The notes under the pieces: model-generated
Seen by the model: the letters and a program-made list of their open reading frames with translations, nothing else
What the model was told of the DNA's origin: nothing
Database searches by the model: none
From: Mycobacterium sp. PSTR-4-N
Lineage (GTDB): Bacteria; Actinomycetota; Actinomycetes; Mycobacteriales; Mycobacteriaceae
DNA length: 64,000 nt
NCBI RefSeq assembly: GCF_022348085.1
Contig: NZ_JAKRFN010000004.1
Location: 298,888-362,887 of the forward strand
Direction of reading: 5' to 3'
Shown: piece by piece, positions 8,607-16,883 of the stretch
How the letters are laid out: each line of letters starts with the position of its first letter
How positions within the stretch are numbered: the stretch's first letter is position 1
Made by a program: the position numbers and the translations under genes

Positions 8607-10430
8607 ATGGTCACAACAGTCTCTTCCGCATCAATCACATCGCGTGTGGCGGCCGTCGTCACGGTCCTGACGGTGGTGCTGGCGTTGAGCGCATGCACAC
8701 CGCGACCCGACGGCCCCGAACCCACCGCCGAAGCGTTCTTCGCGGCGCTGGCCACCGGCGATACCAGCGCCGCGGCCGCGCTGGCCGACCATCCCGACGC
8801 GGCCCGCGAAGCGCTCAACGAAGCGTGGGCAGGTCTGCAGGCCAAGGCTCTCGACGCCCAGATTCTGAGCGCCAAGTACGCCGAGGACACCGGCAGCATC
8901 ACCTACCGCTACACCTGGCATCTGCCCAAGGACCGGAGCTGGACCTACGACGGGCAGCTCAACATGATCCGCGAGGAGGGCCGCTGGCAAGTACGCTGGT
9001 CGGCCACCGGCCTGCATCCGCGCCTCGGCGAGAACCAGACGCTGGCGCTGCGCGCCGAGGCTCCGCCGCGGGCATCGGTCAACGAGCGCAGCGGCACCAC
9101 CGTGCTGGTGCCCGGCTTCCGCTACGGCTTCGCGCTGGACGCCAAAGCCGCCGGCGAGCAGCTGATGCCGACCGCACGGGCAGTCGCCGACGCACTGCGC
9201 CGCTTCGACAACACCCTCGATCCCCAGCGCCTCGCCGAGCAGGCCAGCTCGACGGCCGGGCCGCTCAACCTGATGACACTGCGCCAGGCCGACCGCGACG
9301 CCGTCGCCGGCGCGATCGGCGCGCTACCCGGAGTGGTGATCACTCCCCAGCCCGAGATGGTGCCCACCGACGAGCATTTCGCGCCGGCCCTGGTCAACGA
9401 GGTGAAGAAGACCGTCTCCGACGAACTCGACGGCGCGCCGGGGTGGCGCGTCGTCACGGTCAACCAGAACGGCGTGGACGTCGACGTGCTCAACGAAGTG
9501 GCGGGTACACCCGCCCCGTCGATCACCATCAGCCTGGACCGGTCGGTGCAGAACGCGGCGCAGAACGCCGTGGACGTCACCGGCAAACAGGCCATGATCG
9601 TGGTCATCAAGCCGTCGACGGGCGAGATCCTCGCCGTGGCCCAGAACAGCGCCGCCGATCAGGAGGGCCCGCTCGCCACGATGGGTCTCTACCCGCCGGG
9701 ATCGACGTTCAAGATCGTCACCGCGGGCGCCGCGATCGAGCGCGACATGGCCACTCCGAACACGCTGCTCGGATGCCCGGGCCACCTCGACATCGGACAT
9801 CGCACGGTGCCCAACTACGGCGGATTCGACCTGGGCACCGTCCCGATGTCGCGGGCGTTCGCCAGCTCCTGCAACACGACGTTCGCCGAACTGGCCAGCC
9901 GCATGCCGCCGCGTGGGCTCACCCAGGCCGCGTCCCAGTACGGCATCGGGCCGGACTACAAGATCGCCGGATTGTCCACCGTCAGCGGCTCGGTGCCGCC
10001 CACGGTCAATCTCACCGAGCGCACCGAGGACGGCTTCGGCCAGGGCAAGGTCCTTGTCAGTCCGTTCGGCATGGCGCTGGCCGCCGCGACCGTCGCGGCC
10101 GGTCACACCCCGGTGCCGCAGCTGATCGAAGGGCGCGAAACCGAGATCAGCGGCGACCGGCAGCCGATTCCGTCCGACGTGGTCGACAACCTGCGGCCGA
10201 TGATGCGACTGGTCGTCACCAACGGAACCGCCAAGGACCTACAGGGCGCGGGCGATGTACGGGGCAAGACCGGGGAAGCCGAGTTCGCCGGCGGCTCGCA
10301 TTCCTGGTTCACCGGGTACCGCGGCGACATGGCGTTCTCGGCGCTGATCGTCGGCGGCGGGAGCTCGGAGTACGCGGTACGCATGCTCAAGGGCATGCTG
10401 GACTCTCTGCCGCCCGACTACCAGGCCTGA
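8607..10430 (+). CDS. Penicillin-binding lipoprotein (class B type transpeptidase, Rv2864c homologue)
   Basis: A 607-residue D,D-transpeptidase acting on peptidoglycan outside the membrane. It is a lipoprotein (lipobox LALSAC, Cys30), unlike most class B PBPs, which use a transmembrane anchor. The N-terminal NTF2-like (MecA-N) domain spans about 35-145 (PTAEAFFAAL, GRWQVRWSATGLHP). A dimerisation-type domain follows, then the transpeptidase domain with Ser366-x-x-Lys369 (PPGSTFKI), the SxN motif Ser421-Cys-Asn423 and the KTG motif at Lys554. All catalytic residues are intact. The N-terminal fold resembles PBP2a-like enzymes with low beta-lactam affinity; resistance itself is not shown by sequence. 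Confidence 0.94.
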   Translation: MVTTVSSASITSRVAAVVTVLTVVLALSACTPRPDGPEPTAEAFFAALATGDTSAAAALADHPDAAREALNEAWAGLQAKALDAQILSAKYAEDTGSITYRYTWHLPKDRSWTYDGQLNMIREEGRWQVRWSATGLHPRLGENQTLALRAEAPPRASVNERSGTTVLVPGFRYGFALDAKAAGEQLMPTARAVADALRRFDNTLDPQRLAEQASSTAGPLNLMTLRQADRDAVAGAIGALPGVVITPQPEMVPTDEHFAPALVNEVKKTVSDELDGAPGWRVVTVNQNGVDVDVLNEVAGTPAPSITISLDRSVQNAAQNAVDVTGKQAMIVVIKPSTGEILAVAQNSAADQEGPLATMGLYPPGSTFKIVTAGAAIERDMATPNTLLGCPGHLDIGHRTVPNYGGFDLGTVPMSRAFASSCNTTFAELASRMPPRGLTQAASQYGIGPDYKIAGLSTVSGSVPPTVNLTERTEDGFGQGKVLVSPFGMALAAATVAAGHTPVPQLIEGRETEISGDRQPIPSDVVDNLRPMMRLVVTNGTAKDLQGAGDVRGKTGEAEFAGGSHSWFTGYRGDMAFSALIVGGGSSEYAVRMLKGMLDSLPPDYQA

Positions 10431-10463
10431 CGGGCGGCGGCCCGGCGGTACGGTGGAACCGTC

Positions 10464-11042
10464 ATGACCGATATCGAGATGCGGATCTCCGATGCCGACC
10501 GCAACGGCACTCTGCGCCGCCTGCACAACGCCGTCGCGCTCGGCCTGATCGACATCGCCGAGTTCGAGGAGCGCTCGGCGATGGTGTCGCAGGCGCGGCT
10601 GCCGTCCGACCTCGACGCCCTCGTCGGTGATCTGCCCGGCCCCGGCGCGATCGTGGCCTCGGCCGCCGACCGCGTGGAGCTGCGCGGGGTGTTCGGCTCG
10701 CTCAAGCGGCAGGGCGAATGGGTGGTGCCGACCCGGCTGGCGCTGTACCGCCGCATGGGCTCGGTGGAGCTCGACCTCACCAGGGCGCGGTTCGCCGGAC
10801 CGATCGTGATCATCGAACTCGACATGAAGTTCGGCGGTCTGGAGCTGCGGCTGCCCGACGGCGCGAGTGCCTCCATCGACGACGTCGAGGTCAACGTCGG
10901 CAGTGCGACCGATCACCGCAAAGAAGCGCCGGCGGAAGGCAATCCGCATGTCGTGCTGACCGGCAAGGTGGTGTGCGGGTCGGTCGACATCCGCGGCCCG
11001 CAGAAATCGTGGCGGGTCGGTTTGCCCCGGCGTGGCCACTGA
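10464..11042 (+). CDS. DUF1707 (SHOCT-like) domain protein
   Basis: A 192-residue protein, probably cytoplasmic (no signal peptide or membrane helix). Residues 5-57 form a DUF1707 domain ([45 protein letters not shown]), common in actinobacteria and of unknown function. The C-terminal part (about 65-190) is beta-rich with repeated VELRG, VELDL and LELRLPDG segments, resembling DUF2154/LiaF-type cell-wall-stress proteins. A TACGGT box 9 nt upstream may be its -10. Function is not known; a role in envelope stress sensing is only a suggestion from domain resemblance. Confidence 0.8.
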   Translation: MTDIEMRISDADRNGTLRRLHNAVALGLIDIAEFEERSAMVSQARLPSDLDALVGDLPGPGAIVASAADRVELRGVFGSLKRQGEWVVPTRLALYRRMGSVELDLTRARFAGPIVIIELDMKFGGLELRLPDGASASIDDVEVNVGSATDHRKEAPAEGNPHVVLTGKVVCGSVDIRGPQKSWRVGLPRRGH

Positions 11043-11081
11043 TCAGCTGACCGCTGCACCGTCGAGGGCCAGCCCGGCGAC

Positions 11082-11087
11082 TACCAT
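11082..11087 (+). promoter_or_regulatory. Predicted -10 box for leaderless map
   Basis: TACCAT is followed after 7 nt by the ATG at 11095. This geometry places the transcription start on the start codon and selects 11095 over an in-frame ATG at 11032. Confidence 0.6.
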
Positions 11088-11094
11088 CGACCTC

Positions 11095-11952
11095 ATGTCT
11101 GTCCGGACCGCCCTGCGCCCCGGCACCGTCTCTCCGACGCTGCCGGTGCCCCCGTCGATTCCCCGCCCCGAGTACGCGTGGAAGCCGACCGCGCAGGAGG
11201 GCAGCGAACCATGGGTGCAGACGCCCGAGGTGATCGAGAAGATGCGGGTGGCCGGCCGGATCGCCGCCGGTGCGCTCGCCGCCGCCGGTGAGGCTGTCGC
11301 ACCGGGGGTGACCACCGACCAGCTGGACCGGATCGCTCACGAGTACATGATCGACCACGGCGCGTACCCGTCGACGCTGGGTTACAAGGGCTACCCGAAG
11401 TCGTGCTGCACCTCGGTCAACGAGGTCATCTGCCACGGCATCCCGGATTCGACGGTGCTCGAGGACGGCGACATCGTCAACATCGACGTGACCGCCTACA
11501 TCGACGGCGTGCACGGTGACACCAACGCGACGTTCCTGGCCGGCAACGTGTCCGAGGAGCACCGGTTGCTGGTCGAGCGCACCCACGAGGCGACCATGCG
11601 TGCGATCAAGGCGGTCAAGCCCGGTCGTGCCCTGTCGGTGATCGGGCGGGTCATCGAGGCCTACGCTAATCGGTTCGGCTACAACGTCGTTCGTGACTTC
11701 ACCGGGCACGGCATCGGAACCACCTTCCACAACGGCCTGGTCGTGCTGCACTACGACCAGCCGTCCGTGCAGACCGTCATCGAGCCGGGTATGACGTTCA
11801 CCATCGAACCGATGATCAACCTCGGCTCGCTGGACTACGAGATCTGGGACGACGACTGGACCGTCGCGACCACCGACAAGAAGTGGACCGCGCAGTTCGA
11901 GCACACGCTGGTGGTCACCGACTCCGGCGCGGAGATCCTCACGCAGGTCTGA
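11095..11952 (+). CDS. map: Methionine aminopeptidase, type I
   Basis: Removes the initiator methionine from nascent proteins. The 285-residue length equals M. tuberculosis MapB (Rv2861c). Like MapB it has an N-terminal extension of about 40 residues with a PxxP-rich piece ([13 protein letters not shown]), which binds near the ribosome or SH3-type partners in related enzymes. The metal ligands are present: two Asp in [16 protein letters not shown], His in FTGHGIGT, Glu in FTIEPMI and Glu in AQFEHTLV. The start at 11095 is supported by family length and a leaderless -10. The enzyme is probably essential. Confidence 0.96.
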   Translation: MSVRTALRPGTVSPTLPVPPSIPRPEYAWKPTAQEGSEPWVQTPEVIEKMRVAGRIAAGALAAAGEAVAPGVTTDQLDRIAHEYMIDHGAYPSTLGYKGYPKSCCTSVNEVICHGIPDSTVLEDGDIVNIDVTAYIDGVHGDTNATFLAGNVSEEHRLLVERTHEATMRAIKAVKPGRALSVIGRVIEAYANRFGYNVVRDFTGHGIGTTFHNGLVVLHYDQPSVQTVIEPGMTFTIEPMINLGSLDYEIWDDDWTVATTDKKWTAQFEHTLVVTDSGAEILTQV

Positions 11953-11960
11953 GGCGTCGG

Positions 11961-11966
11961 TAGCCT
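11961..11966 (+). promoter_or_regulatory. Predicted -10 box for the lipoprotein gene
   Basis: TAGCCT is exactly 6 nt before the ATG at 11973, the spacing expected for a leaderless transcript. It lies just after the map stop codon, so the lipoprotein gene has its own promoter although the gap is only 20 bp. Confidence 0.55.
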
Positions 11967-11972
11967 GATGCC

Positions 11973-12635
11973 ATGACCTGGCGTGCCGGCTTCGCGACTG
12001 TGGTCGCGCTGTTGCTGGTGGGTGGCTGCGCGCCGACGGTGACCGGGACGGCGACGTGGCCGGGAGCACGGCTGGACCGGGCGCTGCTCACCGCCGCCGA
12101 CTTCCCTCCCGGTGTGCACTACGAGCGCATCGACAAGGACCCCGGCGCGGCGGACGGGGCGGGCGGTCCACCACCGATGCTGTCGAAGCCCGAGGGCTGC
12201 ACCGACGGCTTGACGCGGGACATCGCGGCGACGGCCGAGCGCGGGCCCGGCAGCGCCGCCGAATACGTGGCGGCCTACAACGGGGCGCGCATGGTCATCA
12301 CGGTGCTGACGTGGCCGCTCGATCTGGCTCGGCTCGCCGCCACCGCCGAGCGCTGCGCGACCTTCGAGACATTTTTCGCTCCCAGCGATCCGGGTATTCC
12401 GATGACCACCACCCGCCTGCAGACCGACCGCACCGACGCTCTTGTCTACGAGCAGACGATGCACCTCGCCGGCGCCGACAGCACCGTCTACTTCTCGTTC
12501 GAGAACCTTGGTGCCACAGCGGTTTTCGGGATCGCGTTCCCGACGCGCGATCCGTCGATCCCGGCCGAGGGCACGTTGCCGCAGACATTCCTGGACACGG
12601 TCGACCGGCAGGCCCAGCGCGCTGCGGCGGCATGA
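11973..12635 (+). CDS. Mycobacterial lipoprotein of unknown function
   Basis: A 220-residue predicted lipoprotein. Residues 1-18 form a signal peptide ending in the lipobox LVGGC. The mature part has the PTVTGTATWPG opening common to mycobacterial Lpp proteins and then LLTAADFPPGVHYERI, a sequence seen in sensor-like lipoproteins of the DUF5642/PknH-sensor type, which often bind unknown ligands. Two further cysteines (EGCTDG and ERCATF) could form a disulfide. No catalytic motif is visible. I cannot assign a specific function. Its independent promoter argues that it is not simply co-expressed with map. Confidence 0.8.
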   Translation: MTWRAGFATVVALLLVGGCAPTVTGTATWPGARLDRALLTAADFPPGVHYERIDKDPGAADGAGGPPPMLSKPEGCTDGLTRDIAATAERGPGSAAEYVAAYNGARMVITVLTWPLDLARLAATAERCATFETFFAPSDPGIPMTTTRLQTDRTDALVYEQTMHLAGADSTVYFSFENLGATAVFGIAFPTRDPSIPAEGTLPQTFLDTVDRQAQRAAAA

Positions 12636-12685
12636 CGCATCGGTCAACCGCAGGCAAATCGGCCCGCCGACTCAGGTGTGGACGG

Positions 12686-12691
12686 TAGCGT
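12686..12691 (+). promoter_or_regulatory. Predicted -10 box for the hydrolase-like gene
   Basis: TAGCGT is exactly 6 nt before the ATG at 12698, another leaderless-type arrangement that supports the chosen start. Confidence 0.55.
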
Positions 12692-12697
12692 GGCGCA

Positions 12698-13261
12698 ATG
12701 CCCGCTCCCATGATCACCGTCGACGGCGTCGGGGTGCCCGTCGAGGTCGCCGGTCCCGAGAACGGCTCGGTCGTGGTGTTGCTCGGCGCCGCCCAGAAAG
12801 CGCCCGCCGCATACGAAGCCGTGTGCCAGCGGCTGCACACCGCGTCGTTGCGCACGGTGGTCATCGGGCCCGACCCCCGGCTCACGGCGAAGTCGGTGAT
12901 CGACATCCTGGACAAGCTCGACGTGCGGTGGGCGCTGCTGGTGGGGGACAGGCTCGGGGGTGAACTGGCCTGGGAGCTGGCCGCGACGCGGCTGGACCGC
13001 TTCATCGGTCTCGTCGTCATCGACCGCGGTCATCCCCGGGTGCCCGATCTGACGGGCGCCGTGCGTGACGACAGCTGTCCGCCGGTCGAACTCAACACGA
13101 CCGCATTGGTGAGCACCCCGGCGGCGCGGGCGGTGGCGAAGGCGAGTCAGCGTTTCGTCTACGGGGAGTACCGGATCGTCGATCTCCTGGGCCGCAAGCA
13201 GGCCGCCGACTCGACCGCGCAGCTCGCGGCCGAGATCGTGATGCGCACCAGCACCTGGTGA
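12698..13261 (+). CDS. Short alpha/beta-hydrolase-like protein, probably catalytically inactive
   Basis: A 187-residue protein with the outline of an alpha/beta-hydrolase core: a strand-turn VVVLLGAA, then the would-be nucleophile elbow LLVGDRLGGELAWELAA, then GLVVIDRGHP. At the elbow the usual GxSxG reads G-D-R-L-G, so the nucleophilic serine is replaced by Arg. The C-terminal third of a normal hydrolase, including the region for the catalytic His, is short or missing. It may be a degenerate hydrolase used for binding, or a lineage-specific protein. It converges on the SDR gene, 16 bp apart. Function unknown. Confidence 0.7.
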   Translation: MPAPMITVDGVGVPVEVAGPENGSVVVLLGAAQKAPAAYEAVCQRLHTASLRTVVIGPDPRLTAKSVIDILDKLDVRWALLVGDRLGGELAWELAATRLDRFIGLVVIDRGHPRVPDLTGAVRDDSCPPVELNTTALVSTPAARAVAKASQRFVYGEYRIVDLLGRKQAADSTAQLAAEIVMRTSTW

Positions 13262-13277
13262 CGCCCGCGAGCGCCTG

Positions 13278-14045
13278 TCACCGTGCGGTGTAGCCCCCGT
13301 CCACGGCGATCGTGGTCCCCGTGACATACCGTGCGTCGTCCGAGGCGAGGTAGGCCACGGCGGCCGCCACATCCTCCGGAGTTGCCAAGCGGTGCAACGG
13401 GATATCGGCCAACACCTCGGCCTCGGTGGTCTCCCGGCCTGGAATGCGGGCGAGCCAGTCGTCGTAGAGGGGGGTGCGGGTCATCCCGGGCGCGACGTCG
13501 TTGACGCGAATTCCACGCGGAGCGAGTTCGACCGCGACCGAGCGCGTCAACGCGTGAATCGCGCCCTTGGACGCCGCGTAGATCCCCATGGTCGGCACGC
13601 CGACGGTCGCCAGCCTCGACGTCACGTTGACCATCGCCGCGCCGGACCGCATGACGCGCGCCGCGCTCTGCATCATCGCGATGGTGGAGAAGGTGTTCAC
13701 CTCGAACACCCGGCGGACGGAGTCCATGGAGCTCGTCGCGAAGTCGCCGGTGTGGTCGAGACCCGCGTTGTTGACGAGCACATCCAATGCGCCGAACGAC
13801 TCGAGACAGGCGTCCGCGAGCCGGTCGGCGGTCTCGGGGGCGGTGAGATCCGCGGCGACGAAAACGATTCTCTCGCCCAGAGATTCGACGAGCTCGCGGC
13901 CACGCCTTCGGTCACGGCCGGTGGCCAGGAGCCGCGCGCCCTCGGCATGCAGCCGCGCTGCGATCGCCGGCCCGATGCCCGATGTCGCTCCGGTGACCAC
14001 GGCTGCTCGCCCGTCGAACCGGCCCGGCGCCTGCGAGGCCGTCAC
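13278..14045 (-). CDS. SDR family oxidoreductase, co-transcribed with the IclR regulator
   Basis: A 255-residue classical short-chain dehydrogenase. The NAD(P) motif is VTGATSGIG, NNAG is present (LVNNAGLDH), and the catalytic Ser, Tyr and Lys appear in VNVTS and YAASKGA. The C-terminus YVTGTTIAVDGGY is standard. The GTG start at 14045 overlaps the stop of the IclR gene (GTGA), so the two are translationally coupled. With the divergent aldolase/dehydrogenase operon it probably oxidises or reduces a hydroxy/keto intermediate of the same pathway. The substrate is unknown. Confidence 0.88.
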   Translation of the reverse strand: MTASQAPGRFDGRAAVVTGATSGIGPAIAARLHAEGARLLATGRDRRRGRELVESLGERIVFVAADLTAPETADRLADACLESFGALDVLVNNAGLDHTGDFATSSMDSVRRVFEVNTFSTIAMMQSAARVMRSGAAMVNVTSRLATVGVPTMGIYAASKGAIHALTRSVAVELAPRGIRVNDVAPGMTRTPLYDDWLARIPGRETTEAEVLADIPLHRLATPEDVAAAVAYLASDDARYVTGTTIAVDGGYTAR

Positions 14046-14815
14046 GGCAGCTTCTTGGCGATCTCCTGCGCCCCCGCGATCACCTGGGCGCCGGCATGCT
14101 CGAGGCTCGCCGGGGTCAACCGGTGCGTCAGGAAGCTGATGCTGAGTGCGTAGCGCGACGCACCGCCGTCGGAGGTGGGGATCGCCGCGGCCACGCACGT
14201 CAGCTCCTCCGCGGCCTCCTCGCGGTCCACCGCGAACCCCTGCTTGCGGATCTCCTTGATCTCCGCGTCCATCTTCTTCATGGTGGTGATCGTGTGGGGC
14301 GTGAGCTCCGGAAGGCCCGTCGAGGCGACGATGTCGCGCCAGACACTGTCGGGCATGGTGGCCAGAAGAGCCTTTCCCAGCGCGGAGGCATGCCAGGGAT
14401 CGGACTGCCCGACATCGCTGACCTTCTTGACCGCGCGCCGACCCTCGACCACCTCGAGGATGACCACGCTGCGCTCCTTGTGCGCCGCGAAGTTCACGGT
14501 CTCGTTGAACTCGTGCATCAACCGCTCCATGGTCGGCAGGACCACCTCGGAGGGCACCTGGCCGGAGAACGCGCGCTGCCCCAGCCGGAACACCTCCCAG
14601 CCGAGCCGGTACTGGGTGGCGTTGAATCGCTCGATGTAACCCAGTGCCGCGAGGCTGTTCAGATACCGCAGCACCGTGGCCTCGTTGAGCTCGGTCCGAC
14701 GCGAAATCTCGGTCAGATTACCGACATTCGCGTCGGCCACCGCGCTGAGCACCCGCGCCGTGCGCTCGACGCCGATCAGGGTCGAGCTCTTCTCCGGACG
14801 ATCCTCGGTTTTCAC
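14042..14815 (-). CDS. IclR-family transcriptional regulator
   Basis: A 257-residue regulator with an N-terminal winged HTH (about 10-75, GVERTARVLSAVADANVGNL then LNEATVLRYLNSLAALGYIE) and a C-terminal IclR effector domain (VNFAAHKERSVVILEVVEG, WHASALGKALLATM, GFAVDREEAAEELTCVAAAI). The GTG at 14815 is preferred over an in-frame start at 14848 because TAACCT sits exactly 7 nt before it, giving a leaderless transcript. It is divergent from the operon at 14969. The intergenic region has an ideal promoter and a palindrome, which very likely is its operator. IclR proteins typically control aromatic or carboxylic acid catabolism. Confidence 0.9.
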   Translation of the reverse strand: MKTEDRPEKSSTLIGVERTARVLSAVADANVGNLTEISRRTELNEATVLRYLNSLAALGYIERFNATQYRLGWEVFRLGQRAFSGQVPSEVVLPTMERLMHEFNETVNFAAHKERSVVILEVVEGRRAVKKVSDVGQSDPWHASALGKALLATMPDSVWRDIVASTGLPELTPHTITTMKKMDAEIKEIRKQGFAVDREEAAEELTCVAAAIPTSDGGASRYALSISFLTHRLTPASLEHAGAQVIAGAQEIAKKLP

Positions 14816-14822
14816 CCAGTGA

Positions 14823-14828
14823 AGGTTA
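14823..14828 (-). promoter_or_regulatory. Predicted -10 box for leaderless iclR-SDR transcript
   Basis: On the minus strand TAACCT is followed after 7 nt by the GTG at 14815. This decides the start of the IclR gene. Confidence 0.55.
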
Positions 14829-14865
14829 CCAGCGCCCAGTGCCGGCACGCCGATGGTGCGTCATG

Positions 14866-14894
14866 TTGACGGAGCGGTGGGCCTGGGTTAGATT
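14866..14894 (+). promoter_or_regulatory. Promoter of the aldolase/dehydrogenase operon
   Basis: TTGACG (14866-14871) and TAGATT (14889-14894) are separated by exactly 17 bp, close to the SigA-type consensus. The predicted transcription start is about 14901, inside the palindromic operator and 68 bp before the first ATG. It is the best-formed -35/-10 pair I found in the window. Confidence 0.7.
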
Positions 14895-14928
14895 TTCATT
14901 CAGCGCATAACAGTTTCACTGAATGAAA
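14894..14928 (+). promoter_or_regulatory. Putative IclR operator (perfect inverted repeat)
   Basis: Two perfect 10-bp arms, TTTCATTCAG at 14894-14903 and CTGAATGAAA at 14919-14928, are separated by 15 nt. A nested half (TTTCA...TGAAA, 14914-14928) shares the right arm. The element begins at the last base of the -10 box and covers the predicted transcription start, so binding should block initiation unless an inducer is bound. It lies between the IclR gene and the operon. Confidence 0.65.
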
Positions 14929-14968
14929 TAAGGCGCAATAACCGATCCAGGTTCGAGAAGGAGACGCA

Positions 14969-15931
14969 ATGCCCACCGCAGCCGACAGCCGCTCATCGAG
15001 GGTCGACGGGGCCGCCATCCTGGCGTCCCAAGGCCTTCTGTCGGCCGATGACTACTCGCTTGCCACGTCGAACAAGTCGTTCGACGACGGCGGCCAGTAT
15101 CGACTGGAACTCTCTGGTGTAGAACGTCTTTCGACGCTGCAGGTGATGCTGGACGAGGCCGCGAAGCAGGACGTCTTCATCCACCGCGTCATCGCCTTCG
15201 GCGGCGGCACCACGCTGCTCACCACCGGTGAACTCGGCGATGTCGCCGCGTTGGCCGCCGAGAACCGCATCGAGCTCATCGCCGTTCCCGGCCCGCGTAC
15301 CGGGTGGGATCTCGGCCGGCAGGCACTGAGTACCGAGGGGACGGCCGGCGGCCGCCGCGTCCGCGGTCTGGACAACGTGCGCTACTTGCTCGACGACTAC
15401 CTGCGGATCTTCTCCACCGGCATCCGCGGTGTCCTGGTGTGGGACGAAGGGGTCCTCGACATCCTGAACAAGGCGCGCGACGCCGGACACATCCCGGCCG
15501 ACGCCAAGTTCAAGATCTCGGTCTACGCCGGACATGCCAACCCGGCCTCGATCCGGATACTCCAGGATCTCGGTGCAGACAGCGTGAATCCGGTGGGTGA
15601 CCTCAGTCGCCCGATGCTCGCTGCGATCCGCCGCTCTGTCGATGTGCCGCTGGACGTCTGGGCCGAGACGTTCGAATCGTTCGGCGGAATGAATCGGCTG
15701 TGGGAGGCCGGTGACATCGCCCGCGTCGCGGGTCCTGTCTACTTCAAGATCGAGCCGGGCGAATCCGAAGCCGTCATGTACAACGGCTGGGTGCGGCCCG
15801 AGTTCCACGAGGAACTCATCCGCCACAAGGTGCGCCACGCAGCGATTCTCAACGAGCTCGCCCGCTCGAGCGCTCCGGACGTCGTCGTCTCCCCGCAACC
15901 GCGCGCGGCCAGTCCCGCACTCGCCAACTGA
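14969..15931 (+). CDS. TIM-barrel-like protein of unknown function (U32-peptidase-like)
   Basis: A 320-residue soluble protein that I do not firmly recognise. It has beta/alpha repeats reminiscent of TIM barrels: [102 protein letters not shown]. The GADSVN segment and overall layout recall peptidase U32-like proteins, several of which are not peptidases. A strong AGAAGGAG precedes the ATG at 14969. As the first gene of an operon with a 4-hydroxy-2-oxoacid aldolase, it may act on the pathway substrate (hydratase, isomerase or lyase). This is inference only. Confidence 0.6.
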   Translation: MPTAADSRSSRVDGAAILASQGLLSADDYSLATSNKSFDDGGQYRLELSGVERLSTLQVMLDEAAKQDVFIHRVIAFGGGTTLLTTGELGDVAALAAENRIELIAVPGPRTGWDLGRQALSTEGTAGGRRVRGLDNVRYLLDDYLRIFSTGIRGVLVWDEGVLDILNKARDAGHIPADAKFKISVYAGHANPASIRILQDLGADSVNPVGDLSRPMLAAIRRSVDVPLDVWAETFESFGGMNRLWEAGDIARVAGPVYFKIEPGESEAVMYNGWVRPEFHEELIRHKVRHAAILNELARSSAPDVVVSPQPRAASPALAN

Positions 15932-15947
15932 GTCGACGAGCAGACAC

Positions 15948-16883
15948 ATGGGACACCACGCCGCCGTCATCGGCTCGGGCAACATCGGCACCGACCTGAT
16001 GTTCAAACTGCGCAGATCGAAGATGCTCGACATCGCCGCGATGGTCGGGATCGACCCGGACAGCGACGGTCTGGCCCGCGCGGCCGCACTCGGGGTGCCG
16101 GTGACGGCGGCGGGGGTGGACGGACTGCTGGCGATGCCTGCCTTCGACGACGTCGACGTCGTCTTCGACGCCACCAGCGCCGCAGCTCATCGTCACAACG
16201 ACGCCGCGCTGAGCGCGACCGGTCGCCTGGTCGTGGACCTGACCCCGGCGGCCATCGGGCCCTTCGTCGTACCAGCTGTCAACATGGCCGACCTGACCGG
16301 GCAGCGCAACCTCAACATGGTGACCTGTGGTGGCCAGGCGACGGTCCCGATCGTGGGTGCGCTGTCGTCGGTGACCCGGGTGCACTACGCGGAGATCGTG
16401 GCCTCCATCTCGTCTCGCTCGGCGGGCCCCGGCACCCGCGCCAACATCGACGAATTCACGCAAACGACTGCGAGGGCGCTCGAGACGGTGGGCGGCGCGG
16501 CCCGCGGCAAGGCGATCATCATCCTCAATCCCGCGGAACCGCCGATGATCATGCGTGACACTGTCAGCGCGTTGGTGTCGGCTGTCGACGAGACGGTGAT
16601 CGCCAGCGCGGTGGGGGACATGGTCGACGCGGTGGCCCAGTACGTTCCCGGCTACCGGCTGCGTCAGAAGGTGCGGTATTCGCCGGTGCCGCAGCATGAT
16701 CGGCGCCGACGGCTCATCGACACGGCGGTGGACGTGGCTCAGGTGACGGTGTTCCTCGAGGTGGAGGGTGCTGGGGACTATCTGCCTGCCTATGCGGGCA
16801 ATCTCGACATCATGACCGCCGCTGCGGTCCGGGTCGCCGAGCAGGCCGTCATGGCGGGGCAGTTCGAAAGTGTTGCACGGTGA
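15948..16883 (+). CDS. Acetaldehyde dehydrogenase (acylating)
   Basis: A 311-residue CoA-acylating aldehyde dehydrogenase (DmpF/MhpF/BphJ family), which turns acetaldehyde or a short aldehyde plus CoA and NAD into acyl-CoA. The NAD motif is [12 protein letters not shown] and the catalytic cysteine lies in [13 protein letters not shown]. The segment [20 protein letters not shown] is diagnostic. It is adjacent to and overlaps (GTGA) its partner aldolase; in this family the two form a complex with aldehyde channelling. It begins 16 bp after the previous gene. It belongs to an operon outside any meta-cleavage gene set visible here. Confidence 0.93.
   Translation: MGHHAAVIGSGNIGTDLMFKLRRSKMLDIAAMVGIDPDSDGLARAAALGVPVTAAGVDGLLAMPAFDDVDVVFDATSAAAHRHNDAALSATGRLVVDLTPAAIGPFVVPAVNMADLTGQRNLNMVTCGGQATVPIVGALSSVTRVHYAEIVASISSRSAGPGTRANIDEFTQTTARALETVGGAARGKAIIILNPAEPPMIMRDTVSALVSAVDETVIASAVGDMVDAVAQYVPGYRLRQKVRYSPVPQHDRRRRLIDTAVDVAQVTVFLEVEGAGDYLPAYAGNLDIMTAAAVRVAEQAVMAGQFESVAR

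Noticed and set aside
11037..11050. CTGATCAGCTGA upstream of map, resembling the left half of the cbiM/sodA element
   Set aside because: Only about ten bases match, the GACAGAT half is missing, and part of the match is the stop codon of the DUF1707 gene.
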